From assembly GCF_000234665.1 (NCBI RefSeq), contig NC_018312.1, positions 504,516 through 568,515 of the forward strand: a stretch of DNA of 64,000 nt, read 5' to 3'. Origin of the DNA: Leishmania mexicana MHOM/GT/2001/U1103 (Eukaryota > Euglenozoa > Kinetoplastea > Trypanosomatida > Trypanosomatidae). Under the pieces are notes generated by a model. The model was not told the origin of the DNA, did not search any database, and saw nothing but the letters and a program-made list of their open reading frames with translations. Each line of letters begins with the position of its first letter. The first letter of the stretch is position 1. The translations under genes were made by a program, and so were the position numbers. Shown piece by piece: positions 1 to 11,900 of the stretch.

Positions 1-206
1 ATGGGCACACGTCCTTGCACACCGGAATTCGTAGAAAGCAAAGAGGCAGCGGCACGCGCACATACGCGTCACGGCAAAGACGCCCTGGTGTGTGCTTGGA
101 CACGCACAGACGCACCTGGTTTTGGAGGGAGGAGGGCGTTTGCGCTTAGCGGCCCAAACAATTGCGCTACACACTAAAGCCACTTCTACTCTGTAGGAGC
201 GTAAGA
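1..206. other. spacer/5' leader upstream of first gene
   Basis: No coding region is supported here. A TAG at 147-149 closes the frame of the downstream gene, so that gene cannot extend further upstream than this. The stretch probably contains the SL trans-splice site and 5' UTR of the gene that starts at 207, but no clear pyrimidine tract singles out one acceptor. Confidence 0.5.
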
Positions 207-3200
207 ATGCGCCATCAGTGTCGCCCTCCGCCACATGGTGGCATAGCTTATGCGTGGAGGGCAATCTCGCTGGAGCGGTTCCTGGCCCTCTTCGGCATCT
301 GCACAGGCGTCGCGGCGGCGTCACCCGTCGCATCCGTGTCGTCGTCACTAGGTGCCGTGGTGCAATCCTCGACGCCGCTCGCTGAGCGGCAGCGTTTCGT
401 CCGCCTGTGCTGGGTGAGGGGCGGTTGTGGTGGCTGCGACCAGTATGCGCCACAAGTGCGACGTGCCTTGTCTGTCTCCTTCGTTGCCGTGACCGCTGCA
501 GAAGCTCCATCAGCCCTTGCGTCGTACGCGCGACATGCCGTAATTGTGGCAGACCAGGGCCAGCAGTCTGAGGCACAGCACGTCGCCGTGTATGACGGCG
601 ATGTTGTGAGAGAGGCGAGTGGCGTGGTTGCGGACATGGGGGAGGCAGCTGAGGAGGGCTATATGCCAGAGCGCCACGTGGAGAATGCAGAGGCGCTCCT
701 GCGAGAGATGTTTGGGCCCCTGGCGAAACTTGTCCTGCACCGCATCCCTCATCGTCGCCGGCCGGCAGCGGCCGCGGCAGATGCCGAGACGCGCACAGCA
801 ACCGAGGATGAGCAAGCCGAGGCAGACGACGTCGTGATGCACGACAGTCACGATGCGGGCGAGGATGCGCCGACAATGAACGATCTAGGGAGTGCGACAG
901 CGCCGCCAGCGCTGCCTCACCCACACCAACAAGAGCAGCAGTTCTACTACCGAGTCTCGGCGACCTTCCGTCAGCTCGGCTTTCCCGTCGAGCTGGCTGT
1001 CGCGAACGGCCTGCATGCAAGGGAAACCATTGAGGCATGTCTTCAACAAGCCTTGTCTAGTGATGTCAAGTTTATCTCCGTTACCAGCAACCATGGGCAC
1101 GCAAACAACCAGCAGCGTCGCTTCGGCAGAGGTAGGGGACGAGGAAGGCACCAGCAGCATGAACGGAGCAACATCAACTCGATAGGGTTCCCAAGTCACG
1201 GTGGCAGCGGGGACGGAGCCTCCTCTCGACTTACACCGCACCAGCAAGAGCTGAAGGCCATCATGAGCGACCTGCGGCAGCTCTGCGCCCATTTTAGCCG
1301 CACGGTCAAGTTTTCTGTGAAGCCACCACTCCAGGCGAGCATGTCGCACTTCCCTGCGGAGGGGGTAGGCGCTGCGACGGCTGAGGTGATGGCGAGGCCG
1401 TGGCGCTGCCGCTGCTATGTCAAGGAGGAGTGGAGTACTTCACCCCAGGCTCGACTTGCTTACGAAGCATGCGGCAGTAGCCCCAACGACGCCTTTGTCC
1501 GCTGTGTCGTAGAACTTCGGCGACAGTACAGGGACGAGATGGACTCCACAGGCGTGACTCAGGAGGGCGTGCGTGAGGTGGCGGCGCTTGTACAGGGACA
1601 CCGAAAGACAGTGACAGCGACCTGGAAGGAGGAAACTGCTGGTGGCATGTCGGGGGCGACGACCGCAGAAAGCAACTCGGAGGAGCAGGCGCAAGACGGC
1701 GCATCTGCGACGCGGGCGACAGCGCATGCGAGCTCGTTCAGCTCTCTGACGCAGCCGCCTACGTACAGTACCCAGCTGCAGTTAACGGACGCGCGAGGGA
1801 ACACCGCCGTGTACAACGCACGCCGCCAGGCCTCACCGTACGTCGGATACCAGACAGCGGCGATGAGCGCCATTCGTTCGGAGAGCGCGTGGGACAGCGA
1901 GGCACACTTGCTATCTGAGAGGTTGGAGCCGGCGCCTTTGCTGTGGCGGCTGCGGTGGCAGTTCGACATGCTGGTGGATCACATCTGCCGTGTAACAGGC
2001 AAGCCGCCCTTGGAGGTTGCTTGGATTAAGTTGGGTGGCACCGGCGACGACGGCGGTGACGCCGAGCCGGCGAAGCAAGAGACCAACGGCACTGCAATGA
2101 CTGACAGCGGTGCGGCTCCCACGCGCCCCCCGACCGACACCCCTGTTAACCTCCCCATCGTCTTCACCGGATCCCTCTTTGTTGAAAATAATGCACTGGC
2201 GTGGCAGACGGCCGGGAAGGGGCGGTATCGCGTGGAGTTCGACACCTATGTTCAGGCTGTGTACTACCTGCTGGACCAGTATGGCGACTGCCTAAGCGCA
2301 CTCCCATGCATGGCTGCTGGGCAAGGCGAGGGTCTCCTGTTTCCCAGTGCTGGCGTGCTGGAGCTGCAGGTGCTGCGGCACGACACGTTTCCTATCCTGA
2401 ATCACCACCGGGGCAAGTGGAACTGCTACGCGATTCTGGGCTCGATTACTATGCACCTGCTTGGTTGCCCCTTCCAGACCCATTACCACTTTGACCTCGC
2501 GACGAAGGAGTGGGTGTCGACGGTGACCGTCAACAATGGCCGGCAGTCGAGTTACCCTCTCTCGCAGCGCCGCTCTAAGATGAAAGGAGAGGCGTGGCGA
2601 TATGCGTGTCTCGACGCCATCCGGGACAACTTCCCTCGCCAATACGCCGCTGTTCTAGAGAAGCACCCTGATGTTGATCTCTCTGCTGACAACGGGGCAC
2701 GCGGGCAGCGCTACCGCGCATTGCCTCGAGAAAAACGTATCGCGCACATGGGCAGCTTCGTAGCCATGGTAATGACCTTCGCCGAGGAGGATCTAGGGTG
2801 GAGGCAGCCGCGTGTCCGACTTCGCAACTTGTCCGGAGATCTTGGCCTACCGCAGTGGATTGCCGAGATGGAGGCCCAGGTGGAGGGGGAGGAGGAGCGG
2901 CGCGTGGTGGCCGTCTCGCCAGCCTTCTTGCAGGTGCGGCAGGCGCGCAAGTCCCTGTTCTTCCGACTGGCGAAGCAGTACTTTCCGAAAGAGTTGAAGA
3001 CTTATCAATCCCTGAACCGCAACGATAGCGATGACCCTGAGATGGACATCAACGTACGCCGCACAAGACTCTACGACCCCAAGAGCATTTTTGACGGGTC
3101 GATGCTGAGGCACGTCACCTCACTGATGGAGCGCGACCATGCAACGATTGCCCCGATAAAGGTCACCTTAGAGGCGCGCGCACGCCAGCAGGATCCACAC

Positions 3201-4334
3201 GGAACTGATGCAGCGATCGGGCAGTCGATAGCAGGCGACGACCTTGATGACATGGAGCTCGACATCAACTACTCGGATGGAGATACGTGGCTTCTGCTCA
3301 GCCAGCAGCCAGAGATGCTGCTGCGCCCCCTGAGCCTGTCGTACAGCGCACAAGTCCTGGGCGAGCGCGGCAACGTCCTGATCGCTGACTACGACTCCAG
3401 TCGCGCCACCACACCGGCCGATGCGGAGGCCATTCCGGTACTCGTGACGGCACTCAAGTCTGCTTCCTGCCACCTCGCCGGTGCGGACGCGGAGACGCTA
3501 TGGACGGAGTACGAAACCTACCCGGTGACTGGCGCCGGCTCTAACCGCGAGCTGTCCATCGCTCTCTTTGGGGCGTTCTTTGGGCACAATGCGAATGTCG
3601 CGGTGGAGGCAGCGACTCCAGCAGCAAGCAGCGCGGAGGGCGAACCGGCGCGAGCAGGTGGCGTACCCTCTCTCGGGGTAGCTGATCTACCGGATGCCAT
3701 GAACGACCCCGCCGCGCCGGTGAACGTGATCGTGACTGGGGTGGGGAGCTACTGGTTTGGCACTGTCGTCCTCCCGCGCTTCGGTATGTTGCCGATTGCC
3801 AGAGCGGTCGCCACATCCAAGCGCCGGTGTGTTCGAGACGCCCTCACGCTGGCAACTCGCCGCAGCTTTCCACGCGTGTTGCAGTACATTATCAAACGTG
3901 ACATGGCGTCAGCAACGGTGGCGACCGAAGTTCTCTCCGAGCCTATCATCGAGCAGCTCCCGCCCGAGGTCTGCCGCGACGTGTTGGCACAGCTTGCCAA
4001 AGCCAGACGCAACCAGCCGCCGCCGCCATTTCGTCTGCTACTGCGCTGCATGAAGTCGGCATATCCGCTGCGTGACCACCGCATCCGCGTTCAGAGCTCG
4101 TACGACACAACGCACGGGTTCCAGTATCGCCTCTACCTCCAGCGTGGCTTGATTGTGCGGCAGGGCAGCACACAGCTGGTGGGATACGGCGCCTCCACCT
4201 CGACCCAGTCAGAGGCATTGTACCGTGCCGCCGTGATGGCGCTGGAGAACCTCTTCGAAACAGCCCTGCACGCAGCCGAGACAATGCAGCCGGGCTACCG
4301 CTCGCTAAGTGCGTCAGACCCTCAACGACCGTGA
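207..4334 (+). CDS. large protein with several dsRNA-binding-like modules, function unknown
   Basis: The product is 1375 aa. I chose the ATG at 207 because it is the first in-frame ATG after the TAG at 147; only a TTG lies between. The N-terminus is basic and then hydrophobic, consistent with a mitochondrial presequence or signal anchor (inference). A C-G-G-C motif at about residues 74-77 recalls a thioredoxin-type CxxC, but the surrounding fold is not clear. An RG-rich patch (GRGRGR) lies near residue 310. At least three segments resemble degenerate double-stranded-RNA-binding domains (beta-beta-beta followed by an A-rich helix): one near residues 730-800 ending in an RRSK...EAWRYACLDAI helix, one near 1190-1240, and the clearest near 1285-1350 (QYRLYLQRG...SEALYRAAVMALENL). 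Kinetoplastid mitochondrial RNA-processing proteins often have this character, but I do not recognise this one. The coding reading is strong; the function is a guess. Confidence 0.85.
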   Translation: MRHQCRPPPHGGIAYAWRAISLERFLALFGICTGVAAASPVASVSSSLGAVVQSSTPLAERQRFVRLCWVRGGCGGCDQYAPQVRRALSVSFVAVTAAEAPSALASYARHAVIVADQGQQSEAQHVAVYDGDVVREASGVVADMGEAAEEGYMPERHVENAEALLREMFGPLAKLVLHRIPHRRRPAAAAADAETRTATEDEQAEADDVVMHDSHDAGEDAPTMNDLGSATAPPALPHPHQQEQQFYYRVSATFRQLGFPVELAVANGLHARETIEACLQQALSSDVKFISVTSNHGHANNQQRRFGRGRGRGRHQQHERSNINSIGFPSHGGSGDGASSRLTPHQQELKAIMSDLRQLCAHFSRTVKFSVKPPLQASMSHFPAEGVGAATAEVMARPWRCRCYVKEEWSTSPQARLAYEACGSSPNDAFVRCVVELRRQYRDEMDSTGVTQEGVREVAALVQGHRKTVTATWKEETAGGMSGATTAESNSEEQAQDGASATRATAHASSFSSLTQPPTYSTQLQLTDARGNTAVYNARRQASPYVGYQTAAMSAIRSESAWDSEAHLLSERLEPAPLLWRLRWQFDMLVDHICRVTGKPPLEVAWIKLGGTGDDGGDAEPAKQETNGTAMTDSGAAPTRPPTDTPVNLPIVFTGSLFVENNALAWQTAGKGRYRVEFDTYVQAVYYLLDQYGDCLSALPCMAAGQGEGLLFPSAGVLELQVLRHDTFPILNHHRGKWNCYAILGSITMHLLGCPFQTHYHFDLATKEWVSTVTVNNGRQSSYPLSQRRSKMKGEAWRYACLDAIRDNFPRQYAAVLEKHPDVDLSADNGARGQRYRALPREKRIAHMGSFVAMVMTFAEEDLGWRQPRVRLRNLSGDLGLPQWIAEMEAQVEGEEERRVVAVSPAFLQVRQARKSLFFRLAKQYFPKELKTYQSLNRNDSDDPEMDINVRRTRLYDPKSIFDGSMLRHVTSLMERDHATIAPIKVTLEARARQQDPHGTDAAIGQSIAGDDLDDMELDINYSDGDTWLLLSQQPEMLLRPLSLSYSAQVLGERGNVLIADYDSSRATTPADAEAIPVLVTALKSASCHLAGADAETLWTEYETYPVTGAGSNRELSIALFGAFFGHNANVAVEAATPAASSAEGEPARAGGVPSLGVADLPDAMNDPAAPVNVIVTGVGSYWFGTVVLPRFGMLPIARAVATSKRRCVRDALTLATRRSFPRVLQYIIKRDMASATVATEVLSEPIIEQLPPEVCRDVLAQLAKARRNQPPPPFRLLLRCMKSAYPLRDHRIRVQSSYDTTHGFQYRLYLQRGLIVRQGSTQLVGYGASTSTQSEALYRAAVMALENLFETALHAAETMQPGYRSLSASDPQRP

Positions 4335-5939
4335 AAAAAAACCAAGATGGCACATGGTGGTGCTGTGCGTCAGGTGGGTTAGGGTGCGAGGATCAACGGG
4401 TGACGCAAAATGGACATTCCTTCCTCTTCCCTCTCCTCCTCATGACCGAAGAGCGCTGTCGCAGTCATCTTAGACCCTGCACACCGGATCCGATATCATC
4501 AGTCGCGTGCTCTTTGCTGGCGACGTCGTGCGTCACGAAGTCGGAAGGGGATTTGCAGCGCCTCTCTCTCTGCGTGTGTTCTTATAGGCATGTGAGGGGT
4601 GGAGAGGAGGGGTGGATGGAGTTCTGTGCGGGGTGCAACACCGAACATCGACCCACGCGCGCACACACAAACGTACAGGAGAATGACGAACGAGATCCTC
4701 CATTTGGGTTGCCACTCCCACTCCTTCTAAGACACGGAAATGGGCACGGGCAGAGCACAAGACGGGCTCAAGGAGGAAATAGGCGACGCTCACACAGACA
4801 CACGCACACGAAGGAAACGGCCAGAAAAATAAGGCGTATATGACACTGGCCATGAGGAGGGGACGACGGTGGTGTTCTCCGTCCCTTCCTCCCTCACTCG
4901 GCGTCCTCTTGCAAGAGCGTGAGTACTTCTCGTTACCTTTTCAGCGCACTGTGGCGCTTGGTTCACAGAGGTGGGCTACTGCTGCTGCTTCCACTTTGGT
5001 CCGCGGCACTGCCTCCTTTGGTTATTGGACACACAAACAACTGCCCCCCCCCTCCCCCACCTTCTGCTCGTAACATGAGCACACATACACTCCTTCCACT
5101 CTTCCTTCTCTCTCTCCCGTGGCTACACATTCAGTTGCGTGCACGCCCACTGGCGGCGTCTCCTTCTATCCACCTCCACATCCCCTCGCTGTCTGCTTTC
5201 ATTGAACGTCTGTGCTGTCTCCGTGTAATGCCCCCTCATTAGTTGAGCACACACGCACACGCACACGCAGAAGTCCAACCGCGAAACGAAACAATCCACG
5301 CACGAGGGCATAACAAAAGAAAAAGCGAGAGAGGGAAAGGCACGCCTCACTGCGTCGCTCTCCCTCCCCTCCACGGGCCTTTATATGGGAATCCCGCTCG
5401 CGCTCGTGTCTCTCTCACGCACATTAAAATCACGTTGTGTATGACGTCTTGTCTGGATCGCTACGAAAGAGTCACGCACGCATTTGTATGGTGTATATAC
5501 ACATATATATATGTGTGTTGTTTCGGTTCTACATCCCCCCGTTCCCCCCTCCCTCCCTCCTCTTGAGATACACACATACACGTATATACGGCCCCTCCTG
5601 TGGTCCATTCCTCTTTTGTCCTCGACCGCGATTGCTCATCTCTCTCCCTCTCCCTCTACCTCTCTATCTGTGTATCTCTCACGTTTGGCTTTTTCTTCTG
5701 GGTGTTTGTGTGTCGCGGTAGAAGCTCCCCGATCGATAGCGGCCTTCTGCTCCCCTCTCCCTCTCCTTTTCCTTCTGAGCTGTTGCCGGGAGCGCGGAAG
5801 CACACTCACACACGCAAGCGACGATATCTTCCCTTATCCACTCCATCCAAAACGCAGCAACGTGGCGGAAAATTGAGTTGACGTGTTCTGCCCACTGAAC
5901 AGCGCGCTGGAAAGTCTCTCTGCTGCAGGTCTCGGCACA
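4335..5939. other. intergenic region (3' UTR of dsRBD-like gene, 5' leader of PI4K)
   Basis: About 1.6 kb with no credible coding sequence. It holds CA/CT-rich low-complexity sequence, short CA runs (about 5249-5270), a TA/TG-rich patch (5496-5520) and long pyrimidine tracts between 5535 and 5780. This is the usual composition of a Leishmania-type intergenic region that directs coupled polyadenylation and trans-splicing. Confidence 0.7.
5750..5779 (+). promoter_or_regulatory. predicted SL trans-splice acceptor for PI4K
   Basis: An uninterrupted 27-nt pyrimidine tract (5750-5776) is followed at once by the AG at 5778-5779. This is the expected signal for spliced-leader addition. It would give a 5' UTR of about 160 nt before the ATG at 5940. 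Other pyrimidine tracts upstream (for example 5639-5670) could be used instead. Confidence 0.5.
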
Positions 5940-8900
5940 ATGAACGACATTCGGTTTCCGGGCTGGATCAAGAGCAGCCCAACTCTCGTGATGGCATCGG
6001 TGCTTGCGCAGCTTCTGGCGGATGAGTTCGCCGAGACGACCTCATCTGCAACAGCTGGTGCGCCGCGGCCTCTCTCCGAAGCGTGCGTGGTTGGTGGCAG
6101 GGAGCGGTGGCCCCGCCACACCTTTGACGAGGACATCAGTAGCAGCAGCAGTGACGGCGGCGGAGGCGTTAATCTATTCGATTCGGATGCTAGCGAATGT
6201 GTGGGCTGTTATGATTCTGGCCGTGATGGAATGCACAGCGGTGGTGGGGTAGACACAGGGTACCTACGTATGGTGGATCGGTTGCTGGAGCTCAACTCGA
6301 AGGAGCTTGACTCTCTCCCACCCGCGGCGGCCACAGCTACCGCAACAACGTATTTGCCCCGGAGGGCCGTCACTGCTCCTGCGATTGCCATGCCAACGGC
6401 TATCGCGGGGTCCTGGCGCCGTAGCAGCGGCGCTATCTTTACTGGCCTGAGCGGCGGGGTCAACATGAGCAGCCTCGGTGCCAGCCCTGATATTCTCCGC
6501 GACCCACGAGTGCGGACACTTCTGCGGCTCTCGCGGCTCAACGATGTTCTCACGCGCGCGGAGGCGGCGCAGCCGCTCATCTCGCGGCGTATCGCGGCAG
6601 CTATGGTGTCCTTCTTCGCCTTTGCCGTGTCGTGCCGACAAAGCGGTCTCCCCGCGGATCGCACGAAAGGGTTCTTCACAGAGTGCAGTGCCCTCTACAC
6701 CACCCTGCTTTCGAAGCTGCGCTCGCTTCGGTTCGGCGGCGGCGTCAGTCTCGAGGACTTCACCGCTTCTCTCGTGGCATGTGGACTGAAGTTGCGCGAC
6801 GACGAGGATGTCGAAGGGGAGGAGGATGGACGCGGTGCCGCGAACGAGGCTGGCGCAACCGGCGCGGGGACAGCTGGCATCCCGTGCAGCGGTCGCAGCA
6901 ACAACAGCAGCGCTGTAGCCTCTGGCGCAGCGCCAATGGGGAGCTGCGGCGGTGCCGGAGCCAGAACGCCGATGCAGCCGTCTTTTGGACGTGACAAGAA
7001 CTGGGGCCTTGTCGGTTTCGGCCACCGCGCCTTCGACGCCATCTTTGTGCGCTGTATCCCCAGCAACATCGACGAATGTGTGCACGACCCTGTCGCGCTC
7101 GGCATTCTACGCGGCATCTCACTCACGCACTCGCAGCAGCTCTTCTACCTAGCCCCGGAGCTGGTGAACCACTTGCACGACCTCACCGATGCCTTCGCCA
7201 CGTCTGGTCACCGGCGCGAGCTGTCGTACAAGCGCGTCCTCTCCGTGTTGCTGGAGGCCATCAGCTGCTCTCGCGTAATCGACTACGAGCGCACGAACAA
7301 CTGGATTACAGCAGTTATCCAGGAAAGATACGTCGTGCGCGGCTTGTTCCAGCGAGAGGAGCTGCACGCCCACGTTGTGACCGCTACGCTGACGATGCTT
7401 ATCCGGCAGTATCAGGAGATGGCGAAGGAGTGCGCATCCAAAGTGGTCGGCCTCGTCTCGATGCCGGACTTTACGGAGGGCGATCAGCTTATTGAGCTTG
7501 TCTGGAAGGCCCTGCAAGACACCATCGGGTCCTGGGAGGATGCCGCAACTACCGCTGAGAAGCACCCTCTGACGTTATTTCGGCACAACATCGACATTGT
7601 CGTGCAACATTTACTCCGGACTGAGGTGGAGCGGCTGAGGTGCTACTACATCATTACGAGCGCCACGGCCGCCTACCACCAGTCGCTTGTCGAGATGTCG
7701 GCGGCGACGAGCACGACCAGAAACCAGAGTGGCTGCCCTCCCGCCGTGCCACCACTCGCGCCAGGACGGGAGGAGCAGCGGGGGGCTAATCGACGTAGGC
7801 GAGACACCCTTCGCGGACGGGATGGTACCACACGGCGCGACAGCGATGCGTCGGCGGCGGCTCCCTATGTTCCATCTGCGGAAGAGGAGTCGCTGCGCAT
7901 TTTGATTTGCAGCAACATCATCAAGTTCCTCCTGCTCCCCACTAGCATCATGAGCGCGCTTCCGAGGACGGAGGAGGCGAAGCAGCTGCGTGCGTCACTC
8001 ACAGAGGCGGCGGCGCGCGTGCTGAGCGTCGTGACGGCAAAGGAGTTCAACAGCCGTGACGACACATCTGCATCGACAACGGAGAGCGGCCGCGCCACCA
8101 CCTCCGCAGCACCGCGCTCCATTAGTCCGATTAGTGCGGCGGCAGCGACGCCGAGGATGCGGCACGCCGACGTTGCCGTTGCCGGCACCGATCTACTTGC
8201 TATATCGCGAAGGAGAGCACACTTTTCCAACAACTTCTACCGCTGCATCGAGGAGCTCGTACACGAGCTTATCCGCACAATTCTCCAGCCAAGCGGGCCG
8301 GAGGACGCGACGGCTGTCGCCAACCAAAGCTTTCTTGGGGGCGTGTCAGATATGCATCTGCCGACGCCGCCTACCTTGGATACCAGCAGCGACGCGATCT
8401 TGCGTGGCATGGTGGCGGCGGTGTGCATTCAATACATGTGCTCCACAAACCAGCATCTTCGCTCGTTCGCCGTTTCAGAGGTGATGGACGCCGTCGTGCG
8501 CCTCTCTGCTCGCTGCGGCGCTGAGGAAGCGGCGACGGCCACGCACGGGCCTCTGGGGCACAAGGGCAGCGGCCACACAGCGTGCGCCAGCGGCAAGGAC
8601 ACCAATGGGAGTCCGGCAGCGACTTCACGGGGAACCGTTGTCGGTTCCGCTGCCGAAGACCCAGAAGAGGAGCGGAAGCATGCAACGCACCTTCGCGCTT
8701 GCCAGTTGGCGCTGTGTTTCGACGCCCTGTCCGCGATCCTGGTGCCGACTGTTGTTGTGGAAGGCTACCACCACGTGGCGGAGGAGCAGGAGGAGAGAGT
8801 TGGCCTCGCGCGGAGCTGCACAACGACGAGCGAACGTGGTGACTCGAAGCGCGAGGAATTGTCACGCTACGGGCAACTGTTGTGTGACACCTACGTGGAC

Positions 8901-11900
8901 TCTCTGCGCGAGCATCTCTGGGGTCTTGAGGAGGGGAGCGTGAATCGCCACAACATGCTCACGCCGGTGATGGCTGTCGCTGTCAAGGCGTTTGTGAATT
9001 TAGTGCTTCGGGTGCATGAGCGGCTGCGTGGGATGTCGAGCATGGCCCTCGTGCTGGTACAGGAAGCGGAGGCTGCGATGGAAGGGCCACACAAGGGGAC
9101 TCGGTGGTCTGCGGCGGTAATCGCGAGGGATCGCGCGCGACTGCTGCACGCCTTCAACGCGGAGCGCATGAGCGTTGTGCTGCTCCTGCGTGGTGTCATC
9201 CAGAACATGCTCAGCGTGGCGTGGCCGTCGTCAGGGGTGTTGTACCAGAGCCCAGCATGCGGCTGGGAGAGGCCTCTGAGCAACACGACGACGTCCGCCG
9301 TGATGGCGCCGATAGCGCTGGCGGTTCTGTCGCCCTTCTTTCGACCCTTAACGATGCTGCTCCACCTCTCTACCCTGTTTCCAGCCCGGTCACTAAAGCA
9401 GCTCTGCACGCACTATCAGTACGCCCGCTACCTCACCCTCGAGGACCCCAGCACGAGCGATCAATACGTGTTTTATTACTACCGCCGCCTATCGCGCGCG
9501 CTTGTGGCGGTCGAGGCGGACGACAGTGGCGGTTCTGGAGCTGGCCCTGCGGAGCAGATAGAACTCGAGTGCTGGGCGCTGTTTCGCTCATGTTGGATGA
9601 TGTTCTCCTACTACAAGTACACGGCAGAGGCACTTATGGCGGTGAGGGCTGGGGGCATGGCGCCTATGGAGAGCACGAACCCAGCTAAGGCTGCGGCGGC
9701 GCTTGCCCGCGCGCCGATCTTGTCGAGGAAGCAGTGCAAGCTACTGCGCCTCATCGCCGCTTCGGCGGCACCACTCCTGCGCATGTGCTCGTCCGACGTT
9801 CAGCAGGCCATGGCTGACATCGCCGTGCTCCTGCGCTACACGCTGACCAGCGCGCTTCACTGCCCCATGGTGGTCGCTGACGTCACCGCAAAGAGCGGTA
9901 TCGTGCACGCGTCACTGTACAAGTCACTGAAGCGGCTCTGCGGCGGCAGGAAGGAGTGCTGGAAGCGGCTGACCACGGGAGAGTTGATGCTTCTTCAGTG
10001 TGTGGCGGAGCTAGAGATCCTGCGAGCGGCGGCGGGGTCCGTGGCGCAGCTGACGCTCTACCGCCACTTTGAGGTGCGTGAGTTTGTCGCGAGCGCTGCC
10101 ATACCGGAAGCGCTGGGCCACATCCTCAGCACAGCGTGCGACCACTACATCGAAGCGGTGGGCAGCATGCTGCCGGGCGTTGCCTTCCAGGTCACTCGTA
10201 CTGACCTGATGCAGCTCGTCTTTCTGGTGACCTTCGCGATTGGGTCAGTACGCGAGTCGGCGAGCAAGCTGGTGCTGTGCGTGGTGAGGTCGTTTCCCAC
10301 CTACGCCGCCTATGCCAGCGCGTTGCCGCTCCTGTGGTGCGTGCTGGACCTCCTCGAAGCTGGCACAGCCTGGCAGATCGAGTCGCTATGCGAACACGTG
10401 CGGTTTTCGGCTGTCCCTGCGGTGGCCGCCGACCCACACAGCGTGGAGCGCCAGCAGCACGTGCTGTTCGTCGCGGATGTCGCGGAGCGGTGGGCTGCCA
10501 TATTGCAGGAAAAGGCACCGGTAGCCCTCGTTGAAACAGCTATCAAGTTCATGGTCGTCCAGCAGCAAGAGTGCGGGGAGCAGGCAACGACGCAGGCCGG
10601 CAGGCACCACGCTGGAACCCGACTTGCCATCCTGGCTTCCCAGTACCGGGCTGAGGAGGCACCATCCAGTTTGGACGACAGCCCCATCACTCTCATGCGT
10701 GGGGCTGAGGCGGCTGCCCATGTCGTCAAGGTTGAATACGCGCAGGCGCTGCTGCTGCATGGCCGTGCGCAGGGTACGATGCAAGCTGCTAGCTGGTACG
10801 CGTCCGCTGGGCAAATGCAAAGCACCGTGGTGGCGCAGCTGTGGGCGGCCACGCGCCTCTGCCGACGTGCTTTGGCGTCGGCGGTGGCGCAGCGGCTCGA
10901 GACGAATCTCTTGCGGCCTGCCCGGGCCCTTTTCGTGGAGACGGGCTACTCCGTGGACACGGTGCTGGCGCCTCGCGCTTCCACCATCGCCGACGAGGAT
11001 GCTGCGGCACAGGAGGAGGCGGGTGTGACGCGGGTGCCGCTCGATGCCCCAGCCCGCGCGGAGACGGCCGCGAGCTTCGCAGCCGCCGTGGCGCTGCTCG
11101 TAACGGGCAGCGGCACCCCCCTCGGGCGGCAGCAGCTGCTGCAGTACCTGGTGCAAGGCGCCGTGCAAACGTTCCGCTCCGATGTGCTGTACGAGGCCAT
11201 CCTGTGCTGGAAGTGGCTGCTGAGCCAGAACCGTGAGGCTTACCTGTTGCCGCTGCTGCAGGAGCTGGACACGGCATTCGTATGGACGGCGGCCAATCGG
11301 CTAGGGCTGTTTGACGGCTACTGCTCCTCCAAGAACCGGCAGGTGCAAACAGGCGAGGTGCCGATCCCCCTCAGCACCGTCTCCACGAGTGGGCAGAGAG
11401 GAGCCGGTGTGCCGGAGGAAACTGCCGTATACGTGGCCGACAACGTCAACAGCGCCTCCCCGCACAAGCTGCTCTTCTCCTTTCTTACCGATATGTACGT
11501 GGAGGAGGGCAGCCCGCTGTGCCTCAGCCCCGAGGTGCTTCGCCAACTGTACCTTGTCGCGGCTCACATTATGCAGTTCGCCGCGGTGCTGTCTCTGCGA
11601 GACGACATGTTTGGCGAGACGATGCGCTGCTTTCTCGTGGTCGGCAGCATCGCGCAGCTGCTGAGGGAGGCGAACGTGCGCCAGCTGGGCGCTGGCCTCT
11701 TGACGATAGTGCCCTTTCCCGCGATTGGCGCGCTGCGCCAGCGGTGGTACAAGGCGCTGCTGCGGTGGTTCACCAAGACGCCGCCAAGTTGGTACTACGC
11801 CAAGGATCCGGTCCTGGCCAGAGAGGAGGCGAAGGTGGTGCGCTCACTGTCGCAGCTGCTAAAGGAGGAGGCTGACCTGCTCACCCACACAACTCTCGGT

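Noticed and set aside
5883..5939. 19-codon N-terminal extension of PI4K starting at GTG
   Set aside because: Trypanosomatid nuclear genes start at ATG; the extension has no ATG, and the first one after the predicted splice site is at 5940.
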